Assembly (NCBI GenBank): GCA_942492225.1
Contig: CALODS010000039.1
Location: 1-64,000 of the forward strand
Reading direction: 5' to 3'
DNA: 64,000 bases
Origin: JAFGTX01 sp942492225
Lineage (GTDB): Bacteria; Bacillota; Clostridia; Peptostreptococcales; Acidaminobacteraceae
The notes beneath the pieces are model-generated. The model had not been told where the DNA came from. It did not search any database and saw only the letters and a list, made by a program, of their open reading frames with translations. Position numbers and translations under genes: made by a program. Of this stretch, positions 19,515 to 28,128 are shown one piece after another (the stretch's first letter is position 1; every line of letters starts with the position of its first letter).

Positions 19515-19590
19515 GGTCCATTAGCTCAGTTGGTAGAGCATCTGACTTTTAATCAGGGTGTCCCGCGTTCGAGTCGCGGATGGATCACCA
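19515..19590 (+). tRNA. tRNA-Lys (anticodon TTT)
   Basis: This is a 76-base cloverleaf with the loop CTTTTAA, giving anticodon TTT. The 7-pair acceptor stem (GGTCCAT with ATGGATC, one G-U) is followed by A and an encoded CCA. Confidence 0.97.
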
Positions 19591-19600
19591 TTTATTTAAA

Positions 19601-19632
19601 CCATTTGAATGTAATATTCAAATGGTTTTTTT
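19601..19632 (+). terminator. Terminator after tRNA-Lys
   Basis: The perfect stem CCATTTGAAT / ATTCAAATGG with a GTAAT loop is followed by seven T. Confidence 0.9.
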
Positions 19633-19738
19633 ATTATATAAATGTCTATTTAATGTATAAAAAAAGACTCAATTGAGAGATGTATAGATTTTTTTTGATG
19701 GGTTCGGTATAATATAGAAAAACCAATGAGGTGCTTTT

Positions 19739-21280
19739 ATGGAAAAGAGAATAAAAAAAATATTAATACTTGTTGGTATAGTTATAGTTGGAATATTGTT
19801 CCTTAGAATGATAGGGGACTATTTGGGCTTTTCTGTTCCTTGGGGAAGTATCTATAATATGTTTAATCGTTTTGTAGGTATTTATATTTTTATAATTGCA
19901 ATTTTTATTTTTTTCGAAAGCAAGGATCCCTCTAGAACGCTTGCATGGCTTTTGATTCTTGCTATTGCACCAAGTGTAGGATTTTTCTTTTACTTATTTT
20001 TAGGAAATGACATCAGAAAAAGAATAAGAACGAAAAATAAGAAACATTTAAATTACGAATATGTTAAAAAAGCCGCAGTGTTACAACAATCCATAATGAG
20101 TCATGTTGATTTTGTAAAAGCGACAGAGAGTCGTGTAGATGACAAATTAATTAGTTTATTACTTCGAAATTCTTCATCGCCATTTTCAGTAAATAATGAA
20201 GTTAAAGTTTTGAAAAATGGAGAAGAGACCTTTAATTCAATTATACAGGCCCTAGAAGATGCACAAGAAACAATCCATTTAGAGTATTTTATTATTAGAG
20301 ATGATCGCATAGGTCGTAGAATTCGAGATATACTTATAAAAAAAGCGGAAGAAGGCGTAACAGTCCGTATTATTTATGACAGTGTTGGATGTTGGCAATT
20401 AACAGATGATTTTTTTGCACCGATGAAAGCAGTGGGGATCAAAAGTCACCCGTTTTTACCAGTATTGTCTCCGCTGTTAAGTAGAGAATTGAACTATAGA
20501 AATCATAGAAAAATTATTGTAGTTGATGGACAAGTTGGATTTTTAGGTGGGTTGAATATTGGGGTAGAATATTTAGGTGAAAAATCTCTTGGATTTTGGC
20601 GAGATACACATATGCGTTTGAAAGGCGATTCAGTTTATTCATTGCAGAATATTTTTCTGAACGATTGGTATTTTGTTTCCAAAGAGGAGTTAAGTGGAGA
20701 TTATTATTTCCCTGAAACAGCAAGTTATGGTGATAAGGTCGTTCAAGTTACCTCTAGCGGTCCGGATTCAGATTGGTTTACGATACATCAAGCCTATTTT
20801 ACAATGATTACGACGGCTGAAAAGCGCGTGTGGTTAGCGACGCCATATTTAGTGCCAGATAAAAGTCTTCATATGGCTTTGAAAACAGCAGCTTTATCAG
20901 GTTTAGACGTCAAAATACTGATACCGAATAAACCAGATCATTTTTTTGTATATTGGGCTTCTAGGGATAATGTTGAAGAACTTTTGGAAGCAGGGGTTAA
21001 AATATTTACCTATGAGGAAGGGTTTATTCACAGTAAAATATTACTGGTAGATGATGTATGTGCATCAGTTGGAACGGCAAACTTTGACATTAGAAGTTTA
21101 GAAATAAATTATGAAGTGAATGCATTTGTCTATGACCATGATATTGTTGAGCAGTTAGCACAAGATTTTAGAATGGACTTAGATTACTCGAAAGAAATTA
21201 TATTAGAAGAACATTTAATGAGACCATTTTGGGAACGTTTTTTGGAGGCGATGGCACGACTTGTGTCACCATTACAATAG
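19739..21280 (+). CDS. cls: Cardiolipin synthase
   Basis: This phospholipase-D-type cardiolipin synthase condenses two phosphatidylglycerols at the membrane. The 513-residue protein has two or three N-terminal membrane helices (about residues 8-75) and then two HKD motifs. The first is NHRKIIVVDGQVGFLGG (about residue 255), the second IHSKILLVDD (about 430), each with H-x-K-x4-D. Length is typical for the Gram-positive enzyme. The ATG is preceded by GAGGTG at moderate spacing. lspA starts 9 bases after its stop, so they may form an operon. Confidence 0.95.
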   Translation: MEKRIKKILILVGIVIVGILFLRMIGDYLGFSVPWGSIYNMFNRFVGIYIFIIAIFIFFESKDPSRTLAWLLILAIAPSVGFFFYLFLGNDIRKRIRTKNKKHLNYEYVKKAAVLQQSIMSHVDFVKATESRVDDKLISLLLRNSSSPFSVNNEVKVLKNGEETFNSIIQALEDAQETIHLEYFIIRDDRIGRRIRDILIKKAEEGVTVRIIYDSVGCWQLTDDFFAPMKAVGIKSHPFLPVLSPLLSRELNYRNHRKIIVVDGQVGFLGGLNIGVEYLGEKSLGFWRDTHMRLKGDSVYSLQNIFLNDWYFVSKEELSGDYYFPETASYGDKVVQVTSSGPDSDWFTIHQAYFTMITTAEKRVWLATPYLVPDKSLHMALKTAALSGLDVKILIPNKPDHFFVYWASRDNVEELLEAGVKIFTYEEGFIHSKILLVDDVCASVGTANFDIRSLEINYEVNAFVYDHDIVEQLAQDFRMDLDYSKEIILEEHLMRPFWERFLEAMARLVSPLQ

Positions 21281-21289
21281 GAGGACAGA

Positions 21290-21758
21290 ATGATATACGC
21301 AATAATGATTATAGCAATGGTTGCACTAGATAGATGGAGTAAAATATGGGCGCAAGACGTTCTAATGAAGATAGATACAATGCCTCTAATTAACAATGTG
21401 TTCCATTTAACTTACGTAGAAAATACAGGAGCTGCTTTTAGTATTCTCCGTGGTAAAGTAGAAATTTTGATATTCTTTACTGGAGTGGTGTTAATTGGAT
21501 TATTTGTATTACTGATGATGAGTATTAGAAAAAAGGAATCAAAAGTATTGCTATTATCTTTAGCGATGGTAATCGGTGGTGCAATCGGCAATATGTACGA
21601 CAGAATCCCTTTTGGGTTATGTCGTAGATTATTTTGATTTTCGATTAATCAATTTTGCAGTTTTTAATGTAGCAGATGTTTTTGTTGTTTGTGGCAGTGT
21701 TTTAATGGGAATTTACCTTATTTTTATTGAAGGTAAAGAGAAACCTATCGTACGTTAG
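21290..21758 (+). pseudogene. lspA: Lipoprotein signal peptidase LspA, one frameshift
   Basis: LspA removes signal peptides from prolipoproteins in the membrane. Two overlapping frames together give a full family protein. The first part has TYVENTGAAFSIL and GGAIGNMYDRI; the second, in the +1 frame, has YVVDYFDF and FNVADVFVVCGS, which hold the two catalytic Asp. Removing one base in GGGTTATG (about 21614-21620) leaves 468 bases, 156 codons including the stop, the usual length. All other conserved residues are intact, so this is either a sequence error or a very recent mutation. The ATG follows GGAGGA. The lipoprotein PrsA gene at 39660 implies that an LspA activity is needed. Confidence 0.9.
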
Positions 21759-21768
21759 AAGAAATTGA

Positions 21769-21810
21769 AAACGTAAAAAAGCCTTCTTCGTGAGGCTTTT
21801 TTACGTTTTT
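21769..21810. terminator. Bidirectional terminator between lspA and the sigma-54 regulator
   Basis: The long stem ACGTAAAAAAGCCT / AGGCTTTTTTACGT encloses a TCTTCGTG loop, with A-rich and T-rich flanks serving both convergent genes. Confidence 0.9.
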
Positions 21811-21817
21811 GAACAAG

Positions 21818-23242
21818 TTAATTACTCTCTATTTCTAATTTTTCAACTTTTCTGTATAACGTTCTGAGACCAATGCTTAATTCGGAAGCAGTTTTTTCTT
21901 TTCCAGATAAGTCGTATCCATAACGTTCCAAAGCATCAATAATAATTCTTCTTTCGTGGGCATCAATTTGATCTTGAAGTGAAAGTGAGGATGAGATATT
22001 TAATGTTTTTAATTTCTCTGGCAAACTGTCATAAGTCAAAACATTAGAGTCTTCTATATTGACCATATATTCAATTGTATTTTCCAATTCTCTCACGTTA
22101 CCAGGCCAATCATATTGTCTGAAAATAGTCATAATGCCATCTTCAAAACCCAAAAATTCTTGATGAAATTCGAAGGCGTATTTTTTCAAAAAATAATTTG
22201 CTAAATATTCTATATCAGAAAATCGTTCTTTTAATGGTGGAATAGATAAATTGATGATATTGAGTCGGTAGTATAGATCGCTTCTAAATTTATCTTCAGC
22301 AATTAATTTTTCGATGTTTTGATTTGTAGCAGCGACTATTCGTACATCGAGATGAATAAATTTACTACCACCAATTCGACGAATTTGATGATCTTGCAAG
22401 ACGCGAAGTAATTTTGCTTGTAGATGAAGGGGCATATCTCCAATCTCATCTAAAAATAACGTACCACCGTTTGCGAGCTCAAATAATCCTGATTTTCCTT
22501 TTCTACTGGCACCTGAAAAAGCACCTTCTTCATATCCAAATAGTTCACTTTCAAGCAAAGATTCTGGAATTGCGGCACAGTTTATAGGCATAAATGATTT
22601 GTGTTGACGTTGGCTTGAATGGTGTATTGCCCGGGCAATGAGTTCCTTGCCTGTACCGGTTTCTCCGGTGATGAGTACTGCTGAAGGACTTTTTGAAACC
22701 TTCTGAATTTTAGTTTTTAAATCTTCAATTGCTGGATGTGTTCCGATGATTGAATTTAAAGTATATTGGCTATCAATTTGCAATTTTGTTGGTGAACGCT
22801 TATCTGAAGTGTTATTTTTAACATTTAATAAAACTATTTGGGAAATGAGTCTTGAAGAGTCAACTAAAAGCGTTCTGTAACGCGACAACTCAGAATCGAA
22901 AATAGACATGTCGCGATTGCTAAAAAAAGAGAGGCTTAAAACACCAATGTTTTTATTGTTTATTGTAATGGGTGCTAACAATTCCATTGTAGCGGGACAA
23001 TTATCTTGAAAACGACACCCTTCGCAATACTCCATGCATCCTGGATCAGCAACCACAATTTCCCCAAGTTCAAAAACCTTTTCAATGAAAAGTTCGTGTA
23101 CTTCATTTCCTTTTTTTTCGATATATCCTTTTGTATATGCAATTAGTTGGAAACGTGTATCAATAACAGCTGCATCAACTTCCATTGATGTTGATAAAAC
23201 ATCTATAACGTTTTGAATAGGATCTTTAATATGTTGGAGCAA
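21818..23242 (-). CDS. Sigma-54-dependent transcriptional activator with GAF-like sensor
   Basis: This is an enhancer-binding protein of 474 residues. An N-terminal GAF-like sensor (about 1-140) carries a C-x3-C-x2-C-x5-C cluster. The AAA+ domain follows (about 170-400), with Walker A GETGTGKE and EEGAFSGASRKGKSGLF at the sigma-54 contact loop. TLFLDEIGDMP and a C-terminal Fis-type helix-turn-helix (TASELSIGLRTLYRKVEKL) complete it. The start chosen is TTG 23242, because GGGAGG lies 7 bases before it; an ATG at 23308 is in frame but has no good site. It diverges from gcvPA, which has a sigma-54 promoter, so it probably activates that unit. The effector is unknown, perhaps glycine or redox state. 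Confidence 0.9.
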   Translation of the reverse strand: MLQHIKDPIQNVIDVLSTSMEVDAAVIDTRFQLIAYTKGYIEKKGNEVHELFIEKVFELGEIVVADPGCMEYCEGCRFQDNCPATMELLAPITINNKNIGVLSLSFFSNRDMSIFDSELSRYRTLLVDSSRLISQIVLLNVKNNTSDKRSPTKLQIDSQYTLNSIIGTHPAIEDLKTKIQKVSKSPSAVLITGETGTGKELIARAIHHSSQRQHKSFMPINCAAIPESLLESELFGYEEGAFSGASRKGKSGLFELANGGTLFLDEIGDMPLHLQAKLLRVLQDHQIRRIGGSKFIHLDVRIVAATNQNIEKLIAEDKFRSDLYYRLNIINLSIPPLKERFSDIEYLANYFLKKYAFEFHQEFLGFEDGIMTIFRQYDWPGNVRELENTIEYMVNIEDSNVLTYDSLPEKLKTLNISSSLSLQDQIDAHERRIIIDALERYGYDLSGKEKTASELSIGLRTLYRKVEKLEIESN

Positions 23243-23261
23243 ACCGTCACCTCCCAGTTTA

Positions 23262-23300
23262 TTTGTCAACATTGTTACATGTTGCAACAAAATTGTCAAG
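23262..23300. promoter_or_regulatory. Candidate activator-binding palindrome (UAS)
   Basis: TTGTTAC-ATGTT-GCAACAA (23272-23290) is a 6/7 inverted repeat with the perfect core TGTTGCAACA. TTGTCAA occurs on both sides (23263 and 23293). It lies about 125 bases upstream of the -24 element, a usual distance for a sigma-54 enhancer. The site assignment is inference. Confidence 0.45.
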
Positions 23301-23415
23301 GGTGACATCTTGTTTGGTGCTTCTTAAGAACAGAAATATGTATAGAAGGAATTTTAAAATATAAAAACGTTGAAATTAGAAGCTTGTGAGACATATATAA
23401 AACAAATCGTATATA

Positions 23416-23432
23416 TTGGCACGATTCATGCT
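23416..23432 (+). promoter_or_regulatory. Sigma-54 (-24/-12) promoter of gcvPA
   Basis: TTGGCACGATTCATGCT matches the consensus TTGGCACG-N4-TTGCW at all but one position. The GG and GC pairs are 12 bases apart as required. Transcription should begin near 23443, 29 bases before the gcvPA start. Confidence 0.85.
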
Positions 23433-23471
23433 TTAAGATAGTGTGACAATAAATAAATAGGAGGTTTGTTA

Positions 23472-24875
23472 ATGAATACGAAAAAATTTGTGCACCCTTA
23501 TATTCCAAATTCAGTCCCTGCGGTTCAGGAAGAGATGCTAAGAGAAATAGGTGCCAGCTCGATGGATGAAATGTTTGATTGTATCCCTGAAGAAATAAGA
23601 TTTAAAGGAACAATGGTTATGCCAAAAGCATTGTCTTCTGAATACGAACTCAGAAGATATATGGATAACATGTTGAATAAAAATATGACGTGTGAAGAAA
23701 ATATTAGTTTTCTAGGTGCTGGTTGCTATCAACATCATGTGCCGGCGGTATGCGATGAAGTTGCAGGTAGATCAGAATTTTTGACAGCATACGCTGGTGA
23801 ACCATATGAAGATCATGGTCGATTTATGTCATTGTTTGAATACACATCAATGATGGCGGAATTGTTGGATGTTGATGTCGTTAACGTACCGACGTATTCA
23901 TGGGGGCAGGCTGCTTCGACTTCTCTTAGAATGGCAGGACGAATTACGAAGAGAGATACAATCTTAATTTCTGGAAACATTTCGCCTGATAGATTCAAAA
24001 TTATGAAAAACTATTGTGGCAGTATCATGAACGTTGTAATGGTTGCAACGAATGACAAGGGTACAGTAGACATTGATGATTTAAAATCAAAATTGAACGG
24101 TGATGTTGCAGGCCTCTATTTTGAAAATCCATCTTATCATGGCGTTTTAGAAGTGAATGCAGATGAAATTTCATCTATTTTGCATGACAATGGTTCGCTA
24201 TCACTTGTGGGTGTAGATCCATCATCTTTAGGTGTTATCGCACCACCATCTAGCTACGGCGCAGATATTATTACGGGTGATGTGCAGACACTTGGTAACC
24301 ACATGAACTATGGTGGTGGAATGGGTGGTTTTATTGCATCAGAGGATAGAGAAGAAATCATAATGGAGTATCCATCTAGATTATTTGGTATTGCACCAAC
24401 AAAAGTAAAAGGTGAACTTGGTTTTGGTGATGTTGCTTATGATAGAACATCGTTTGGAATGAGAGAAAACGGTAAAGAGTTTGTAGGAACGCATGCAGCA
24501 CTTCACGGAATAATAGCAGGTGTCTATATGGCGTTGATGGGTCCACAAGGAATGGAGGACTTAGGTCAAAGTATCTTGAAAAAATCAACCTATGCTGCGA
24601 AAAAAATAAGTGCAATTAACGGCATTTCCTTAAAATATCCTGACTCACCCTTCTACAAAGAGTTTGTTGTTGATTTTAATGAAAGCAATTTAACGGTAGA
24701 AGACATTAACAAGCAGTTACTTGCTAAAGGAATATTTGGTGGCAAAGATTTATCAAAAGATTTTCCTTATCTTGGACAAAGTGCTTTGTATTGTGTGACT
24801 GAGATTCAAACTAAAGAAACGATTGACACGTTAATAAATGCTCTTGAAACTATTGTGAAAGGAAGTGTAGCGTAA
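23472..24875 (+). CDS. gcvPA: Glycine dehydrogenase (decarboxylating) subunit 1
   Basis: This is the N-terminal half of the glycine cleavage P-protein in its two-subunit form (467 residues, family about 440-470). It shows the fold-type-I PLP pattern: FLGAGCYQHHVPAV, AYAGEPYEDHGRFMSLFEYTS..., SGNISPDRF, GADIITGDVQTLGNHMNYGGG. With GcvPB it decarboxylates glycine and passes the aminomethyl group to GcvH. The ATG at 23472 follows AGGAGG by 7 bases. It overlaps gcvPB by one base (TAATG), so the two are coupled. A sigma-54 promoter precedes it; I see no glycine riboswitch. gcvT and gcvH are not in this window. Confidence 0.95.
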   Translation: MNTKKFVHPYIPNSVPAVQEEMLREIGASSMDEMFDCIPEEIRFKGTMVMPKALSSEYELRRYMDNMLNKNMTCEENISFLGAGCYQHHVPAVCDEVAGRSEFLTAYAGEPYEDHGRFMSLFEYTSMMAELLDVDVVNVPTYSWGQAASTSLRMAGRITKRDTILISGNISPDRFKIMKNYCGSIMNVVMVATNDKGTVDIDDLKSKLNGDVAGLYFENPSYHGVLEVNADEISSILHDNGSLSLVGVDPSSLGVIAPPSSYGADIITGDVQTLGNHMNYGGGMGGFIASEDREEIIMEYPSRLFGIAPTKVKGELGFGDVAYDRTSFGMRENGKEFVGTHAALHGIIAGVYMALMGPQGMEDLGQSILKKSTYAAKKISAINGISLKYPDSPFYKEFVVDFNESNLTVEDINKQLLAKGIFGGKDLSKDFPYLGQSALYCVTEIQTKETIDTLINALETIVKGSVA

Positions 24876-26437
24876 TGGCGATGAAGAGAGACGACTTATT
24901 AAGAAATTTCCACCAAGCAAAATGGGATGAACCTTGTATATATGAATTAGGAACGCCAGGCGAAAGAGGACAAATTTTGCCTCCGGTTGAAGATGAAATA
25001 GAAACTGCAGTTGGAGATGTCTGGGGTAATTTACCATCAAATATGAGAAGAAAAAAACAAGCAGTGTTGCCTGAAATGGGAGAAATGCAAGTATTACGTC
25101 ATTACTTAAGAATGTCACAACAAACACTTGGTGCAGATTTAAACGTTGACATTGGACAAGGGACTTGTACCATGAAATATTCACCGAAGGTTAATGAAAA
25201 AATTGTTCGTTCTCCTAAGTTAACCGCAACACATCCGCTGCAAGATGATTCAACGGTACAAGGAACTTTAGAAGCTGTTTATGGTTTGGATGAAATTCTT
25301 CAAGAAATATCAGGAATGAATAAATTTACATTCCAGCCAGGTGGCGGATCACAAGCAATTTTGACTATTGCATCAATGATGAAAGCTTATCACGAAGCCA
25401 ATGGTGAAGGTGATCAAAGAGACGAAATAATTACAACCATTTTCTCTCATCCTTCTAATGCAGCGGCACCTAAGGTAAAAGGCTATAAAATTATTACATT
25501 GTACTATGATGAAAATGGCGTGCCTGATTTTGAAGCATTGAAAGAAGCTGTATCAGAGAGAACGGCCGGAATATTTGTGACAAATCCAGAAGATACTGGT
25601 ATCTATAACGATAAAGTCAAAGAATTTACAAGAGTTGTACATGAAGTAGGGGGATTGTGTGCATACGATCAAGCAAACCTTAATGGCATCATGGGTATCA
25701 CAAGAGCCAAAGAAGCGGATTTTGATATGTGTTTCTTTAATCTTCATAAGACATTTTCGGCACCCCATGGTTGTGGTGGACCAGCTTGTGGTGCGCTGGG
25801 TGTAACAAATGAGTTGAAACAATTTTTGCCAGTGCCACTGGTAGAAAAAGAAAATGATTTGTATAAACTTGTTTATGATATGCCGTTTTCAATTGGTAAA
25901 ATCAGAGGATTTATAGGTGTGACACCAGTTATTATAAAAGCATACGCTTGGGCTAGATCAATGGGTGCAGAAGGTATGGTTGAAGCTGCAAAAGTTGCGG
26001 TATTAAATAATAATTATTTGTTAAAGCATATTAAAGAAATTCCAGGTGCGACAGCGCCACTATCAGATGTAAAATATAGAATTGAACAAGTTCGTTATAG
26101 TTGGATTGATTTATGCGAAGAGACAGGTGTCTCAACTCACGATATTTCTTTAAGAATGGCAGACTATGGCTTCCATTTATGGAGTTCGCATCATCCTTTT
26201 ATTGTACCTGAACCATTTACGATTGAGCCGACAGAGTCGTATTCCAAAGCTGAATTAGATGAGTATTTAGCGGGATTGAGACAAGTTGTCAAAGAATGTA
26301 GAGAAACACCTGAACTTGTTAAAACAGCACCACACAATAGCGTTATTTCTCGTGTTGATGAGACGGTTTTAGATGATTCTGACAAATGGGCAATCACATG
26401 GAGATTATTTAAAAAGAAACAAGGTTTTGAATTATAA
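24875..26437 (+). CDS. gcvPB: Glycine dehydrogenase (decarboxylating) subunit 2
   Basis: This is the C-terminal, PLP-carrying half of the P-protein (520 residues). The PLP lysine is in NLHKTFSAPHGCGGPACG (about residue 290). FTFQPGGGSQAILTIASMM, NPEDTGIYND and YDQANLNGIMG are family motifs, and the C-terminal ADYGFHLWSSHHPF is typical. Length is a little above the usual 480-490. It starts on the last base of the gcvPA stop, giving equal expression of both subunits. Confidence 0.95.
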   Translation: MAMKRDDLLRNFHQAKWDEPCIYELGTPGERGQILPPVEDEIETAVGDVWGNLPSNMRRKKQAVLPEMGEMQVLRHYLRMSQQTLGADLNVDIGQGTCTMKYSPKVNEKIVRSPKLTATHPLQDDSTVQGTLEAVYGLDEILQEISGMNKFTFQPGGGSQAILTIASMMKAYHEANGEGDQRDEIITTIFSHPSNAAAPKVKGYKIITLYYDENGVPDFEALKEAVSERTAGIFVTNPEDTGIYNDKVKEFTRVVHEVGGLCAYDQANLNGIMGITRAKEADFDMCFFNLHKTFSAPHGCGGPACGALGVTNELKQFLPVPLVEKENDLYKLVYDMPFSIGKIRGFIGVTPVIIKAYAWARSMGAEGMVEAAKVAVLNNNYLLKHIKEIPGATAPLSDVKYRIEQVRYSWIDLCEETGVSTHDISLRMADYGFHLWSSHHPFIVPEPFTIEPTESYSKAELDEYLAGLRQVVKECRETPELVKTAPHNSVISRVDETVLDDSDKWAITWRLFKKKQGFEL

Positions 26438-26463
26438 TAGAATAAATATTGAGGAGGTATAAC

Positions 26464-27576
26464 TTGAAAAAAATAGGACTGGTCATTAATCCTATCGCAG
26501 GGATTGGTGGAAAACTAGGATTAAAAGGTACGGATGGTTATACCTTGGAACAATTAATATTAGGATATGGCGCTGAACCTGTCTCACAAATTCGAGCAGC
26601 TCAAGCACTCAAACCACTTCAAGAGATACATGAAGATTTTCAAGTGGTTACTTACGGTGGTTCAATGGGTGCGATAGTCGCGGAACAATTATTTACAGAC
26701 ACTATTTGTGTAGGTATGCCATCTGAGGAAACAACAGCTGAAGATACCATAGAAGCAATTAAACGTATATCGGATGAAGGGGTAGATATCATCATGTTTG
26801 TTGGTGGTGATGGAACAGCAAGAAATGTATTTGAAGCAATCGGGACGCATCAAGTGTGTATTGGTGTTCCATCGGGCGTAAAAATGCATTCTGCGGTTCA
26901 TGGATTAACACCAACAAAAGCAGGGGAATTAGCCAGAGATTATTTACGAAGTGGTAAGATGCGACTGGATGATGCAGAAGTTATGGATATTGATGAAGCA
27001 CAATATAGGGACGGAAGAGTATTTGCAAAATTATTTGGTTACTTAAAAATACCTGTGGATCGGAAAAAGACACAAAGTAAAAAATCGGGTAGTAACGAAA
27101 GTGAAGGTTACTTTCAAGATGCAATTGCCTGTCATCTTATTGAGAATATTATGCAAGAGGATACTTATTATATTGTAGGTCCAGGTACAACGACAGCTCA
27201 AATTCAGCGCAGATTAAATCAGCCCTTTACACTACTCGGCGTAGATGTAATTTATCGAGGCATGACTGTTGCACAAGATTTAAATGAACAAACACTATTG
27301 GAGTTTATCAAGGGGCGCAAGGTCAAACTTATTATAACACCAACAGGTGGTCAGGGTTTTTTACTCGGAAGAGGTAATCAACAGATCAGTTCGGAAGTTA
27401 TCCGACAGCTGGGTAAGGATAATATTATTATAATAGCGACCAAAAACAAACTATTGACCTTTGGTCCGTCGCCACTTTACATTGACTTAGATGAGGATTG
27501 TAATGATTTACTGAGAGGATATCATAAAATTATTGCAGGATATGACGAGACGGTACTAAAAAAAATTACTGACTAA
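26464..27576 (+). CDS. ATP-NAD kinase / AcoX-like protein
   Basis: This 370-residue protein has the NAD kinase fold: IGLVINPIAGIGGKLGLKG at the start, FVGGDGTARNVFEAIG (the GGDGT nucleotide motif, about residue 120) and IGVPSGVKMHSAVHG. These and the length place it with the AcoX-type ATP-NAD kinase relatives found beside catabolic dehydrogenase operons; the reaction of AcoX itself is not proven. The start is TTG 26464, 8 bases after GAGGAGG; the frame is open 15 bases further up but includes the site. It follows gcvPB by 26 bases, so it belongs to the sigma-54 unit. It might supply NADP or act on a related cofactor. Confidence 0.82.
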   Translation: MKKIGLVINPIAGIGGKLGLKGTDGYTLEQLILGYGAEPVSQIRAAQALKPLQEIHEDFQVVTYGGSMGAIVAEQLFTDTICVGMPSEETTAEDTIEAIKRISDEGVDIIMFVGGDGTARNVFEAIGTHQVCIGVPSGVKMHSAVHGLTPTKAGELARDYLRSGKMRLDDAEVMDIDEAQYRDGRVFAKLFGYLKIPVDRKKTQSKKSGSNESEGYFQDAIACHLIENIMQEDTYYIVGPGTTTAQIQRRLNQPFTLLGVDVIYRGMTVAQDLNEQTLLEFIKGRKVKLIITPTGGQGFLLGRGNQQISSEVIRQLGKDNIIIIATKNKLLTFGPSPLYIDLDEDCNDLLRGYHKIIAGYDETVLKKITD

Positions 27577-27600
27577 TATACACCCGATAATAAAACTTTA

Positions 27601-27640
27601 AAGAATCACTCTAGACTTTTCAGAGTGATTCTTTGTTGTT
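27601..27640 (+). terminator. Terminator of the gcv unit
   Basis: The stem AAGAATCACTCT / AGAGTGATTCTT with a 9-base loop is followed by TGTTGTTTT. Confidence 0.85.
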
Positions 27641-27750
27641 TTAGAGAATAAACGATTCCTATTTTATTAATAAAAAATATTACTTTTTCGTACCGTTTAT
27701 GTTTATAATAGAGGGTGAAAACCATTGTAAAATAAGAAGGAAGTGATAAA

Positions 27751-28107
27751 ATGGAAAGGGTGTTAACGAACGTCTTTAAGGGTCTTATGTACTCTGTGAT
27801 GATGGGTGTTTTAGGTATATTCGTAGCATTGTTTTTAAAATGGCCTGTATTAAAAGGGGCTTACATCATGATTTTAGGATTAGGTGTATTCGCTCTGGGC
27901 GTATCGGTATTGTTTTTTATTGGGACACCTAAAACGCGATTTGAATATTTTACAGGTATAAAGTATAAACATGGACAGGTAAATCCAAATATTGAACATA
28001 TACCTAAAGAAGAGAGACAGAGTTTAGAAAAACAAGCAGGAAGCCCTGCAATAATTGGGATTGTAATGATTCTAATTGGTTTTTTTATAGAAGCAATGAT
28101 GCATTAA
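27751..28107 (+). CDS. Small membrane protein of unknown function
   Basis: This is a 118-residue protein I do not recognise with certainty. Three hydrophobic helices are seen, at about residues 10-30, 38-58 and 95-115. Between the second and third lies a polar, charged loop with TPKTRFEYFTGIKYKHG and KEERQSLEKQ. The ATG follows AGGAAG. A TATAAT (27704-27709) lies upstream but its -35 is poor. hbd begins 21 bases after the stop, so co-transcription is possible. Nothing here shows its function. Confidence 0.6.
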   Translation: MERVLTNVFKGLMYSVMMGVLGIFVALFLKWPVLKGAYIMILGLGVFALGVSVLFFIGTPKTRFEYFTGIKYKHGQVNPNIEHIPKEERQSLEKQAGSPAIIGIVMILIGFFIEAMMH

Positions 28108-28128
28108 CATAATAAAGGAGGTATTTTC

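Noticed and set aside
19488..19676. 62-residue open frame over tRNA-Lys
   Set aside because: It runs through the tRNA and its terminator and is a chance frame.
23309..23471. Glycine riboswitch before gcvPA
   Set aside because: The transcribed leader from the sigma-54 start is only about 29 bases, and no riboswitch-like folds are seen.
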